Shown here: piece by piece, positions 11,864-23,839 of the stretch | Numbering within the stretch: the first letter of the stretch is position 1 | Layout: each line of letters opens with the position of its first letter | NCBI RefSeq assembly: GCF_018446385.1 | Contig: NC_056002.1 | Coordinates: 5,629,474 to 5,693,473 of the forward strand | Source of the DNA: Zingiber officinale | Lineage: Eukaryota > Streptophyta > Magnoliopsida > Zingiberales > Zingiberaceae | Reading direction: 5' to 3' | Length of the DNA: 64,000 nt | Notes under the pieces: model-generated | Databases searched by the model: none | The model's input: the letters and a program-made list of their open reading frames with translations, nothing else | What the model was told of the DNA's origin: nothing | Translations under genes and position numbers: made by a program

Positions 11864-11893
11864 ATTTAATTTAATTTAATTTAATTTAATTTT
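11864..11893. repeat. (TTTAA)n microsatellite
   Basis: Five to six consecutive copies of the pentanucleotide TTTAA, followed by TTTT. Confidence 0.9.
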
Positions 11894-12475
11894 ATGTATT
11901 TTGTCGTTCAATAATTAATAAGCATGTTATGATACGTGTCGAATTTAATACCGTTGTCCCATGCATCCTCTCCTTCTCTGTTTAAGACGATACTGAAAGA
12001 ACGATCCACGCTCCTCTTTTCTTGGTGGATGTCCATACAATGATTAAAATTTTAATTGCTAGATGGTCCTTGCAAATTTTCCGAGGGTTATTTTGATAGA
12101 ATTTTTTTAATTATCTCGCTAATAAAATGCCGTTTTAGGTTTTCTTAATTGCACCCTGAATAATTTTTTTTTCTCCCTCACTTAATAAGTGGTTGACTTT
12201 GAAAATGATGAGGAAAACGAAAGTCAACAAAATTAAATTGGATGTATGTCGCACAAAGTAGGTGTTTAATTAGAAAGGGATATTAATATTATCTTATCTG
12301 GAATTATCTCTTATTTTATATTTTGAAAATTGCTTTTTTTTTTAAAAAAAATAATATATTATTATTATTTAATTGTCCTTTGTTTTTTTGGCAGCGGAAA
12401 CCGAGCTGTTTCCGAGTTGGCCAACCCGGCTGCTCCGTTTTCCATAATTAGATTTAGACCCGTCTGTGGTCCCTA

Positions 12476-12481
12476 CACGTG
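12476..12481. promoter_or_regulatory. G-box (CACGTG) upstream of the mannan synthase gene
   Basis: Perfect CACGTG palindrome within a GC-richer island about 760 bases upstream of the CSLA start codon. G-boxes are bound by bHLH and bZIP factors. A single hexamer at this distance is weak evidence of function. Confidence 0.25.
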
Positions 12482-13194
12482 GAAGTTGTCTGCGTCCTGG
12501 GTCATGTGGAACGGGCCGCAACTGCAAGATGTTAAAAACCTAGTGGGCCCAAGTTAGGCCATGTTATTCAATCTAATTAATTTCTTCCGAAGGAAAAATA
12601 AAGCCCCGATAAAGATTGACTTGACTGTCTAAGTGACATTTAAACAGATTTTTTAATGACTTTTTTTAATTTATATTTTCGAATTATATATATACACACA
12701 AAGTACTTAATACCCTCAATTTCCTTTCATACCTACGGTGATTGTCATGTTGAGGAATTTGAGCAATTATCTGGTTGATTTGATAGATAATAAAACAAAA
12801 GGTTGTCGAGATAATGTCTAAAATTTTAAAATAAATTATGGAATATGAAACGAGTTATTAATAATTATGGAAACAGCGGCTCAGGTGGGGTTGTCCAGGC
12901 CCAGAACAGTCCAACCGGCCCGGCCCGTAGACAACCTGGACAGCATAGACAGGGCTGGGCCGGGCACAGATCTTTTAAAAAAATATATTTAATTTCAAAT
13001 GATATTAACTGAACTAAGTATTTTCATATACAATATTATTATATAAGTACTGCTATATTTAAAGGATAACAAGACGGATTAAGACTTCTAATCACTCTTT
13101 TAATCCGTGTGCAACTGACGACCTTTGACCCAGGCACATCTCCAGCTGATCCAGCCCGCGGGGGCTTCTGCTGTCTAGAAGAGGAGGAAGAAGG

Positions 13195-13239
13195 CGAGAG
13201 AGAGAGAGAGAGTGGGTGGTGGTGGTGGTGGCTGGGGCC
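13195..13239 (+). promoter_or_regulatory. GA-repeat and GGT-repeat 5' leader of the mannan synthase gene
   Basis: A (GA)n run (13195-13212) and then a (GGT)n run lead directly to the ATG in a strong context, GGGGCCATGG. GA/CT tracts are common in plant 5' leaders near transcription starts. Confidence 0.45.
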
Positions 13240-16200
13240 ATGGAAGGTGCATACTTGAGCCCGAGCTTGTTTTTTCCAACTCTTGTACTTGCGCTGATGC
13301 TTGAACTAATGCGGGTCGATGCAGGCATTGCCGATCTGTGGGAACCCTTGGTTTCCTACTTGGATCAAGCTTCCGATTTCTTCCTCTCCACCCTGAGCAG
13401 GGCGGCGCCGGTATGGACGGCGGTGAGGGTCGCGGTGCTGGTGCCGCTGATGAAGGCGGCGGTGGTGCTGTGCTTGGTCATGTCGGTGATCCTTGTCGTC
13501 GAGAAGCTGTCGATGGCGCTCGTCGCCCTCTATGTGAAGGTCTTCGGACGGACGCCGGAGAAGGTGTACAAGTGGGAAGAGATTCCGCAGGATTCGGAGC
13601 TCGGCTCACTGCCCTACCCCATGGTCTTGGTCCAGATCCCCATGTTCAATGAGCGAGAGGTAGAAGTTAATGCTCTTGGAAGATCATAAAACTCAGTTTT
13701 TACACTTCCCCTTCAATAGAGCTCATTTTTTAAACACTTATCCGTGGATCTGTCACTGAGGTTAGTTTGTTCTTCCTCAAAACGTGCATCAAAGCAACAT
13801 TGTTAAAATTATCGGTTCCTCAAATTTTTTTCCCCCTTTGTGAATGTTCGAGTAGAGCCATCACTGAAGTCTGCAATATTTCCACTCTTTCGAACCATTT
13901 TTGCAGTGTCCAAAGCCTGGAATTTTTTTTTCTCAAAAGACAGTCACTTTATCGATGCATAACGCTTCTGGCTGGTTATTCCCCTGGCTTGCAACCAAAT
14001 TGCCCTCATTCGAGGACTTGGTGCCAGTTAACTAGGACACTGTGACACTAAGTTTGTCCTGAGTTATGTCTACGAGTCGCATCTGCTTTTTGATGGGGGC
14101 CAATGTGCTGTTTGCTTTCGTCTAACATGTGGAGGGTGGTTGGATTGGTTGGATTGGATGTTTGCGGCTCACATGAGAAGCAAATTTTGTTAGATTTTTT
14201 GTCCACGCTGACACCATTCATATGATGGTGCTCAACACCGGTCTCTGTTTTGAAGTTGTCTTTTTCATTGTAGGACCGAAGAACTGTTGCACATTTTTCT
14301 GTCTGATTCAGGCCTACTAAATATCAGTGTTTTAAGGCTAAACCACATTATTATTTAACCACAAGTACACGGTCAGTTTATGGATCATTTAGAGGCTTGG
14401 ATCAACCACTACCACCAACCCACTGGGCGGGGTCGGCATTTAGAGACTTGGATCACAATCCTAAAAAACATGAAATATGGTTGGACTTTTTTACTGCGCT
14501 TAGATCATGCTACAGTTTGTACTTTGTTATGGCCTCAATCATGGTTGCCAATTTGTCAGAAAACAAAAGCAATATGGAGCTAAAAATAATATGGAGAGGA
14601 CTTTTTTTTTTAATGTAAGTCCCTTTTTTAACTGCTAGATCATTCACTTATCAACTATAAAGATTAATTTCCTTCATTTCTACTTCTATCCAATGACTTT
14701 GAAAAAAATCATTTATAAAAAACACCAAGGCACCCTATTGTATTAGTTTTGCCCAACTTGCCATTTGCCAAGAATTACCTTACAATTATTGTATGATGTC
14801 TACAAGGTGACCAGTGTGACCTTTTGTATATAGGATATCATGCTTCTGGATCCTGAAACCAAGTCCCATCTTGCTTCACATGATGGTTTTGAATTTTGTA
14901 TAAAGATGCAACGGTAGGATACAACTGTAATACTTAGCAGATCTACTTTATTTATGTTTTTTTTAATTTTTTCAGTCTCTAGACTGCAGTCACTTAATAG
15001 AGTTACGGTAGGTCTGCATTGTTCTCAGCTGAGGACTGCAGTCATCAAGTAGAATGACGGTGCGCTTGCATTGTTCTCAGATGAGACAAAAATCGAAAAT
15101 TCTTTACTATCATCATTTCGGTGGGCATTCTCATGGAGTGCTGCATTTGCCAGGTCTCCAAAACATTTTCTCTCAGTAAAATTGCAGTTGGAACATTTGA
15201 TAACATTTGCAGACAGAAACATACAAATATTCTTATTTCTCTCAGATAAGAATGTTTCAGTTATTTTCTAGGCGATAAAAAACCTATGCACCGTGGATCA
15301 ATGTAAAAGGCTATGCTGTATGTCACTAAATTACATGCCAAACAAATAAAAATTCAACAGTAGTTGGTATGACTCAAGTATTATAACTTGGATTTATGAA
15401 GTTAGACATTGCCTTTTAGTCTAAGATCAAGTCAGTTATGTCATATGGGGTCAATTAAAGAAAAATTCAGCAGTTTCAGTTGTTAGAAAAAGAAATAAGA
15501 AAACAGAAACAATAACCATAGTTTTTGAACCACATTTTGCTCGTGAGCTTAACGTATTAACCGCATAATGCAGGTCTATCAAATTTCAATTGGAGCGGTT
15601 TGCACACTTGCATGGCCAAATGACAAACTCATAATACAAGTTCTTGATGATTCGACAGACATCACAATTAGGGTAAGTTTTCCTCTTATCATTGACTTCC
15701 TCCTAGGAGTTGCCTTTGGAGATTTTTTTTTACTTGTACAGCTTCCAAAGATATTTGCAAATAAGAATCACTTATGCTAAGATTTTTTTTTTTTACTTGT
15801 ATGACAGTCACTTGGGGGGATTAGGGTTGGTTGTTGTTGCACTTATATGACAGTGCTAAACTATATATAATTGCAAAATTAAGGATCATATGCTCAGTTC
15901 CACTTGAAAAGATGAGTTGCAGCAGCATGTGGGTTCCTGCTGTTTGGTGAAGTGACCCTTTCAACCAATAATAAAATTCATTAATTGGTTTTAGTAATTG
16001 AGTGTTTCTATGGAACTAGGAACATGCAATTCAATTACTCTTTCATGGCACAGCTGAATCATACTAAGATGAACAATTCAATGTATATTCAGGAATTAGT
16101 GCAAGAAGAATGTGGGAAGTGGCATAGAAAAGGTCGGAACATACACTATATATCTAGAGACAATCGAAATGGATACAAGGCTGGGGCTCTAAAAGAAGCA

Positions 16201-19200
16201 ATGGAACTTGACTATGTGAAGAAATGTGATTATGTGGCAATATTTGATGCAGATCATGAGCCCCCAACTGATTTCCTTTTAAGATCTGTTCCTTTCCTCA
16301 TGCACAATCGTGATATTGCACTCGCTCAAGCACGGTGGAAATTTGGTAAATTTATGCATAAGCAACTTTATCTATATTTTGCGTTGAATTGAACTTGGAA
16401 ACTATCACCGTTACATTGTATTGATGACCACGATGAATCAATTAGGCTCATTTGGATTTGCATTAATTATCCTCTAATACTTCTAACAAAATCTTCATAA
16501 AATCTTTGGAATTCTCACTAAAGAACATTACAACTTAGATCGAATAAAAACGAGTATTATAAATATTGTATACACCAATCTATTTCCTAAGCATAGTATT
16601 TGTTCTGTCTTTATTGTCATGACTTATAAACATGGTCAATAGACAAAGAAAAGGGGCTTATTTGACTTAAGTAATAATTTGATGGATTGCTTGTTTGTTC
16701 ATCAACTAGTATGTCATCTCATTCTCCTGACTTATAAGCATGGTCAATATTTGTATACAACAATCTCGTTACTTCACTACCACTATGGTAATATGGTAAC
16801 ATGCAGGGTAAACTTTGATGCATTGATATACTGTTTTGGTATTAGGGCCCAAGACTTGTATCCGGCAAACCTGGTTATCATATGTATGATTGTATCCTCT
16901 GCAGTGAATGCCAATGAATGCATAATGACAAGAATACAAGAAATGTCATTGAACTACCATTTTAAAGTGGAGCAACAATCTGGTTCATCAACTATGGCAT
17001 TCTTTGGATTTAATGGTAAGTTATCCTTTTTATTGCAACCATAAACTTTTACCATGAGGTCTGCACATCTACAAGGCATCACACAATGAGGCTCCATGAA
17101 TGCTTGTTATGAATGAATTTTCTCAAGGACTGTAAAGTATATGGTCAAAATGAATTCCACATAAATGTTGGATTACTAACAATATTGCATGATATATCTT
17201 GTGATACTTAAATCACATATTCATGGATATTCTGCCCCCGTCTATTTTCCTTGTACTAAGAAAACAAGGATGGACTTAACCTTTAGTGTAATTGATCAAT
17301 TGGTTTATTGATCTCTTTCCCAGGAACTGCTGGTGTGTGGAGAATTATAGCTATTAATGATGCTGAAGGTTGGAAAGAGCGAACTACTGTTGAAGATATG
17401 GACTTAGCAGTTAGAGCAACTCTTCGAGGCTGGAAGTTTTTATACATTGGGGACCTCAAGGTTTGTGTCTACATGATAAATGTTAACGTGCAGCTGTACT
17501 TATTGTGATGCATGCATAACTTCTTGCAGTTCAGAACTACACTGGATAAGGTTCTGGTTTCCTTTGGCAAAACTTTTCTATGAAGCATATGAATTTGGTT
17601 ATGACACAATTAGAACACACCAATATGATAAATCTATGAACAGTAGGTATAGGATGCCACAAATAGATAGATAAATAAAGGAAGGAAGACACATGATATT
17701 GCATGCATTTAACATATCTAGAAGTCTTTTGTAGATGATACAAGACAATGTATTGTACATATCGAAATAATATTTGAAGCATGAGACCGTGACTCTGGAA
17801 TGGTATGTCAAAAACGATATAGATGGAAGCAATTAGTTTTCTGAAATTTCAAGATTTGTAGCCTAGTGTTTATTTTAATCGTTTATTACCTGTTGGCAAA
17901 ACTTAGTTCTGACTTATTATTTGAAGTCTCTTAATAATTATTGCTCTCATACTCCATCGAAGAACATATTCTCTTGGCCCAAATAAGAAATCTATAAGAG
18001 TCTTCTTGGGATGTCTGTAGAGGAATTTTCCCTAGATTTTATCATGAACTTGTAGCTTTGGAGAAGCAGGGAATCATTATTCAAACTATTTGCAAGAATA
18101 ATGGTTTTTTTCTTAAGTTAACATTTAACTGAGCCTCATTTTTTTTTTTTTTGCCTAGGTTAAAAGTGAGTTACCAAGCAATTATAAAGCCTATCGGTAT
18201 CAGCAACATCGTTGGGCATGTGGGCCAGCAAATTTGTTTAAGAAAATGGCATTAGATATTATAATGGCCAAGGTCAGTGAGTGATACTTTGTTAATTGTA
18301 TGTCATGCAGTCAGTTAATGCTGTTAAATCCATGAGTTGGTGATGATTGTTCCAAGACACTGTTTGGATTTTCTTGAGATGCTGCTTATGGCAAACAAGA
18401 AGAGAAAGCATCATACCGTTCATGTGGACAAATTACTTAAACATCCTAAACTAGTCAGTTAAATACTATTACTAATGCACGTCATTTTATTTGATTTCAA
18501 CAGGAAGTGCCGTTAATGAAGAAATTATTTTTGCTCTACAACTTCTTCTTTGCGAGAAGGATAGTATCTCACAATGTGACTTTCTTCTTCTACTGCATCA
18601 TCATCCCATTATCTTCTTTTTTCCCTGAAGTTGTGATTCCAAAGTGGGGGGTGTTCTATGTCCCGACTCTTATTACCATCCTCAATTCAATTGGAACTCC
18701 AAGGTTTATCACTTTAACATTTTATTTTGCTTACTGACTACAGATATAAAGTTAAAGACAACTGAGGCTAGAATTATGTCAACAGTGCTGTCCCAAAACT
18801 ATTGACTTACATCGATACAATATATTTCCTAAATACTATTCTGATTAAAAAGAGAGAGAAAGTAGATAAGTTAATTCTTTTTCATAACTCTCTTCACTTT
18901 TTCCTCTTCATCAGGTCATTGCATCTAATTGTCGTCTGGGTATTTTTTGAAAATGTCATGTCCTTGCATCGATGCAAAGCTGTTTACATTGGTCTACTTG
19001 AAGCGGGGAGAGTAAATGAATGGGTTGTCACAGAGAAACTAGGGAACACATTGAAGACTAAACAAATTTCAGTAGTTGAGAAGAAATTCGCAAGGAAGTT
19101 GTGGGAAAGGTAATCTTGATGACAGTTCTTCATCCATAACATTAATTCTTCATAGCTACCAGAATTTCATGATTACTAATTAACCCTTATTCCATGCCAA

Positions 19201-19370
19201 ACAGGCTTCTTTTCTTAGAAGTGAGCATGGGATTGATACTCTTGATATGTGCATGTTACAATTTCTCCTTCAGGAAAGATCATCACTTCATTTTCATTTT
19301 CCCTCAGACTATTTCCTTCCTTCTGATGGGTTTTGGATTTGTTGGCACTTATATCCCACAAACCAAGTAG
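13240..19370 (+). CDS. CSLA: Cellulose synthase-like A: glucomannan 4-beta-mannosyltransferase
   Basis: Nine exons: 13240-13659, 15574-15672, 16093-16345, 16905-17015, 17324-17460, 18159-18272, 18504-18703, 18915-19109 and 19205-19370. All junctions are GT-AG and in phase; the product has 564 residues. CSLA enzymes are Golgi-membrane GT2 transferases that build beta-1,4-mannan or glucomannan from GDP-mannose/GDP-glucose for cell walls. Visible motifs: DDSTD (165-169), the D-A-D metal-binding motif (225-227), TVED (316-319, catalytic Asp319) and QQHRW (355-359). A membrane span lies at about 58-95; several more follow the catalytic domain (about 395-565). The N-terminus carries an extra hydrophobic stretch ([13 protein letters not shown]). 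ATG 13240 sits in GCCATGG; an in-frame ATG at 13216 is less likely. Intron 1 is 1.9 kb. The closest subtype is probably CSLA9/2-like. No frameshift or lost catalytic residue was seen. Confidence 0.95.
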
Positions 19371-20075
19371 ATAAACCAAGCCAGTAGGTTTGGTTCACTC
19401 CTTTACCGTCGCCTCTCTTTCTATATATTCAAATTCTTTTGCCATTTATTTATGTAACAGTCTTAAGTATAAGAAGGCCACAGCAGCATCATCCTGTACG
19501 AAGAGATTAACCGATTCCACCTTGAAAAAGCTCACCAGATAATAAGCAGGGGGGATGCAGGAGTTCTGAGAGCAAGAAGCTACATCTCATGCAAGTTTAG
19601 GCGTTTATGATTGAAAGAATGTAGAATGTAGCTACAAAGTTATAAGTGTAATGGATTCATTAAAATGTAATGATAGCCCGTTGTATTTACTTTTCCTCAA
19701 TTCTATTTTCCCTTTTTGTTTTAATCACAGGTGAGGAAAAAAAACTCTTCTCTTTAACAGTTTAAGACTGTGATAACATGTTAAAAATTAATAATGTTAC
19801 AGAGATAAACAGTGAGAATATGAAGAAGAAAAATGCTCTGAGAGCAGAATTGCATAGCTTTCATTCATTTAAACCTACATGGTGAAGAAGACCCAAAGTT
19901 TAATTACACTTATAAGGTCAAAAAGCCTAGTCATGCTACATCAATTGGAAGACTACTAAGACTAGTCATGCTCCAATATCCTTCACATTTTTGTCCTTCA
20001 AGGACAGCTCTTGCCATCAAGCTCCTATAGTTTCTATACCAGCATTTTAACTCTTAATTGAACTGAGAATAGTTT
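19371..20075. other. Convergent 3' regions of the mannan synthase and PSY genes
   Basis: The CSLA 3' untranslated region probably runs to around 19650-19710, where AATGTAATG and TTGTATTTAC resemble plant polyadenylation context. The rest is the 3' flank of the minus-strand peptide gene. No further gene seen. Confidence 0.45.
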
Positions 20076-20504
20076 CTACTCTGGTGGTTTGGGAGTATGG
20101 TGATCATTGGCACCTGATCCTGGATAATCATTAATCTCAAAATCCATCCTTTCACTTTTGCCTTCTTGGAAAACTTCATCTCCATTCATAATCTGCATTC
20201 CAGTTGAGAACATGAACTAAACTACATTTGGTTCAAGTTTAAGAGAACCAATGATGATCAACCATGGTACCTGAACAGTATCATTAGGAACCAACACTTC
20301 TTTATCCAATTTGAACAAACTTCGACTCCCTGGAAGAACAGAATCACTGTGTTTAGATTAAAAAAAAGAGGTTTACTTGATTTCCTACCAATGATGGTGT
20401 AGCAGATGATCACTTCTTGTTGGAATTGCAAGGCAGCATGAAGTAATGAGTTGAGAGAAGGCCAACGAGACCAGTAACCACTGAAGGCAGGAGAGCCTCT
20501 CCAT
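20076..20504 (-). CDS. PSY-family tyrosine-sulfated peptide precursor
   Basis: Three small exons on the minus strand: 20504-20389, 20325-20271 and 20192-20076, giving 95 residues; no single open frame shows the whole gene. Residues 1-26 form a signal peptide (LQWLLVSLAFSQLI core). Near the C-terminus is the motif D79-Y80-P-G-S-G-A-N-D-H-H-T-P, which matches the PSY consensus (DY, AN, H.P); Tyr80 would be the sulfated residue. PSY peptides are secreted and promote cell expansion through leucine-rich-repeat receptor kinases. The model needs the second of two adjacent acceptors at intron 1 (CAG at 20330, then GAG at 20326). Using the first adds four bases and ends the frame after about 47 residues. 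Donors GTAGGA and GTACCA are acceptable but not ideal. The family call rests on the short motif and the precursor layout. Confidence 0.72.
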
Positions 20505-21330
20505 GTCTTTTTAATTAAGCACACTAAGTGCTTTATTAGCAGAGTCATGAGGACTCCTTTTATGCAGTGCCACTGATGAACTTATCATAGCTTTTGGGTG
20601 CTTTCATGGGGCATTCATCTAGCAAAGGAATTAGGAAGAAAGTTTTGAGGCACCTTCTTTATGCTACCTACCTAACATAGATATCTCTTTCCTTTCCAGC
20701 TACTCCCACTATAGCATTATCTATCTATATCTATATCTATATCGATATCTATATCTATCTATATATATAGTATAAGTTATTGCTATGCATATTCAACTTG
20801 CAATCTCTGAATATCACTTTTCTCTTCTGGTTCTAATCAAGTCATTAAAGAGAGATGGTCAACTCCACGACTGATTTAAGAATGATTTACTTTGAACATT
20901 ATCTTTTGTGTGTCTTTTGGTGGACCGTGTTAGGTCTGCCACGGCTATGATTTGTCCCAAAGATTAAAAATAAAGCTCATGTATGTTTCTGGAGTCAAGA
21001 TAATCCACTGAACATCTTGAAAGCCATCATGATCACCTCACTTATCGTTGCCACAATGAATGGAGTGAACAGTCAGTATCCATCAGCATTCAACGTTCTC
21101 GTCCCCACTCAGTGGTCCATCTCTCAGTGTAGATGATGATTATTCATTGTTGTTTATTAGATACACAGAATTAAGCTAAGGATGGATCGTCAATCCATTT
21201 GCAGATTAATTTTTTTAACCAAAATTTGATCTGCCTAAAATCCGAAGTAAATAAAATATTACTTAAACTAATCAGGTCGGATAGAGGGTCTAATTGTAAA
21301 TTGGAAAAGTAGGAGGACTTTTTTTATAAA
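20505..21330. other. Intergenic: upstream of the PSY gene
   Basis: AT-rich sequence apart from a (TATCTA)n tract. No gene, RNA or element ends recognised. Confidence 0.45.
20717..20770. repeat. (TATCTA)n / (TA)n microsatellite
   Basis: A compound run of TATCTA and ATCT units ending in TATATATA, interrupted once by ATCGAT. Confidence 0.9.
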
Positions 21331-21790
21331 GTTGCCGATTACTCACCGGACCTGTGCCTGTTCCGCCGAAGCCAACTCCGTCTCCTCCTCACGACGTGAG
21401 ACAGCCGGACGCCGCCGCCGACCTTATTCCTCCTCGCGCCATGAGACGGCAAAAAGAACAAACCTCGGCCGCGCTCGTCGCTCTCCTTTCCCCGACGCCG
21501 CCCTCTCCTTGCCGGATCCGGCCCTTCCCCACCCTTGTCGATCGGCGCCGACAGCCCTTGCTTAGTTCCGTTGCCAGCCAACTGCCTCCTTCGAACCAGT
21601 CGATCACCGGCTTAAGCTTCGGTTTGAGGCGATGATTTCACTTCGACAGATATCGTAAGGCAGGCGCCACTCTTCCTTTTCCTCTTCATTGCTGCGTGTC
21701 GTCCTCATCCCTTTGCTTTCTCAAATTAGGGCAGCAACAGTGCCGAAGCTGCGATGGCGTGCTTTTCCTCGATCTGAAGTATTTGGGGGA
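21331..21790. other. Isolated GC-rich block, no confirmed gene
   Basis: An abrupt GC-rich block (rich in CGCC, CCGCCG and CTCC words) in otherwise AT-rich DNA. Overlapping short frames exist on both strands, but none has a recognisable domain. It could be the remnant of a 5' exon or a transposon-captured gene fragment; I cannot decide. Confidence 0.35.
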
Positions 21791-22412
21791 AAAAAATATA
21801 TTCATGATTCTAAAATATTTTAATTTTCTTTTAGGAAAATTTCACTTTTATAATTTTGGAAACGAGTAGTTTTTATAATGATGTTTTATTTTTTTTCTTC
21901 TTATAGTTATCTGATTATACCTTTTGTGATGTTCATTAAGCCATATTTAGCCCACTTTTTTGTGATTTTAAATCTTTTTCTATGTTATATGTAATATATA
22001 TTAAAAGATATTTTTTAAATATTCAAATTAGATAAATTATTCGATGTATAAATTCTAGGTGCCAATTAACTTAAACATTTTAAGAATTCTTGCTAACATT
22101 CTCTTAGTTTTCTAAATAAGAGAGAATAAGCCATGCTGATATAAACCCTTATAATCATGTTTAAAATTGATAGAGATGAAAGGCTGAATGTGTGGCTCTG
22201 GTGTGGACTAAATGAAAACTTTTTGTTATCTTGAAAATAACTTTGAAGTGCTCTTGCGTGTCGAAAAGAGTGTTAAGGAGTAGGCTAGGGAAAGAATTTT
22301 TAATGTAGACCCTTCGACGCTCAAGTTAATTATTGGTGGAAGATGAAGATGAAGAACTCTAGCAAGAATAGTGGATGCGTAAAATTATGTGGCTTAGCGT
22401 CGTATTCACGTA
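21791..22412. other. Intergenic, no gene seen
   Basis: AT-rich sequence without coding potential or clear repeat structure. It ends at the target-site duplication of the next element. Confidence 0.5.
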
Positions 22413-22420
22413 CCTGTACC

Positions 22421-23395
22421 CATAGTTTGTAGAATCGCGATCCTACGTGGAATCAATTTAGGGTCAGGATCGGATCGGTCAGGATCAGATCATAGAATCG
22501 TACGATCCTACCAAAAACCCTTAAAATCTTATCATACATGATTAATAATTTTAAAAAATACTTAAAAAATTTATTTACATATAAATAAATAACTAATTTT
22601 GTATATATATGCAATCATTTACACTCAACACCTCAAATTACATTACTACATATACAAATTTAAATTAACTTGTAATTCAACTATCATTCTCGCATAGTAA
22701 TAATATTTATATTTTCATATCATAAAATGAAAAAATATAAAATTTCTATTAACACAATAATAATAACACATTCAATGTCAAAAATATTTCCTTGGTTTAT
22801 AAGATAATTCAATTTAAAGGGCAACAAAGCACCTAACATATATAACAGAAGTTATTGAATCATTTGATTCAAATATGAATGCCGAAAATAATCTTCTAAA
22901 CATTAGTTGATGCCACACAATACTAGACAATAGGCATCTAAAAACTCATTATTTTGGGAAAAGAAATGACAGAATATTATTGATAAAAAACTAACTAAAA
23001 AATAATTAAACATATGTTTAAATAATTTAAAACCCTAATAAGATGAAAAAAAAAGATAATAAAAAAAGATAAAATCTTCTAGATATTCGAAAAGGATTTA
23101 AATGATATTTTTTGGGTTTGAAATAGGGTGATTAAGGATAAACTTTGAAATTTATTAAAGATCTCTGAACGAGTTTTGATTTGATATATTATAAGCCCTG
23201 TGGTTCAATCCGAGTCAAAAGTTATGACCTCTTAAAGCTTTCACCGATCCTGCTCTGATTCTGCTCCGATTCTATTCTGATCCTGCTGCGATCCTACTAT
23301 AAAAAGTGATTCTGCACGATCTTGGATCGATTTTGGATTTCTGGATCGTAAGATCGTACGATCCTACGATCCGGATCGTGATTTTGCAAACTATG
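22421..23395. mobile_element. Non-autonomous TIR transposon (hAT-like) with 8-bp duplication
   Basis: Terminal inverted repeats CATAGTTTGTAGAATCGCGA (left) and the complement of the right end (CATAGTTTGCAAAATCACGA) agree at 17 of 20 positions. Perfect 8-bp direct repeats CCTGTACC lie at 22413-22420 and 23396-23403. Subterminal regions are rich in GATCGTACGATCC and GATCGGATCGG words, and the middle is AT-rich with no open frame. The 8-bp duplication points to the hAT superfamily, although the TIR does not start with the usual CAGGG-type sequence. Confidence 0.78.
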
Positions 23396-23615
23396 CCTGT
23401 ACCAGTAGATGGAGATTCACTTTTATAATGTCTCTGTTTGTTTATGCATAAATTTTAAAATGTTTCCAAAAGAGGGTGGATTATAAAGATACTTTCACAC
23501 TTTTCCCCAAATGAACTTCTACGGTACAACTTGCATACAGAATATTCTCTATCCTCCGTGGTATAAGATATCAAAAAGGAATATGAGCCCGTTGAACTAT
23601 CGATCCCACAATATG

Positions 23616-23828
23616 GTAGCAAAAGACGAATACGCTCGCCCCCAGCATCCCCGCCTACCGTCCCATGGCCAACACGGAGGTAAATCACGGGCAACTACTA
23701 GCCTTTGGAATAGTAACTAGCACATAAGAGAGGCATTTATCTCGGCTTTGCCGAGATTCGAACCCCAGATCTCATAGTGGCAACACCTCATGTGCTAGCC
23801 ACTAGACCGTCCCGAGGGGACTAAGGAG
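23616..23828 (-). mobile_element. tRNA-derived SINE (Au-like) with 11-bp target duplication
   Basis: Read on the minus strand, the element starts near GTCCCCTCGGGACGGTC. It has an internal A box (GTGGCTAGCACATGAGG, near 23797-23813) and a B box (GGTTCGAATCTC, near 23754-23765) of the RNA polymerase III promoter, and ends with GAGCGTATTCGTCTTTT. Identical 11-mers CCCACAATATG flank it at 23605-23615 and 23829-23839. This is the layout of a tRNA-derived SINE; wording of the 3' half resembles the widespread plant Au SINE. It is not a functional tRNA gene: the region downstream of the B box does not fold back onto the 5' end as an acceptor stem. Confidence 0.85.
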
Positions 23829-23839
23829 CCCACAATATG

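Larger units (their letters stand above)
9152..13185. other. Long AT-rich intergenic region, no gene seen
   Basis: About 4 kb without a supportable coding region. Notable points: TGGATTCAGAAGGA occurs twice (about 9909 and 9989); a pentanucleotide run lies at 11864-11893; a GC-richer island (about 12390-12560) contains a CACGTG G-box at 12476-12481; and another GC-rich patch lies at 12885-12970 (CCCGGCCCG, GGGCTGGGCCGGGC). No terminal repeats or RNA genes were recognised. Confidence 0.5.

Noticed and set aside
13338-13652. Open frame in a second phase of CSLA exon 1
   Set aside because: Shadow of the GC-rich coding exon; no domain, and the CSLA frame continues across nine phased exons.
20258-20548. 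96-residue open frame on the minus strand
   Set aside because: It reads through two introns of the PSY gene in the wrong phase; the spliced model gives a signal peptide and the PSY motif instead.
21331-21640. Overlapping Pro/Arg-rich frames as a gene
   Set aside because: Several phases on both strands are open at once, a composition effect; no motif, splice-supported partner or homologous phrase recognised.
23700-23825. A tRNA gene on the minus strand (A and B box present)
   Set aside because: No acceptor stem can be formed around the boxes, and the sequence continues into a SINE body with a target duplication. It is a tRNA-derived retroposon.
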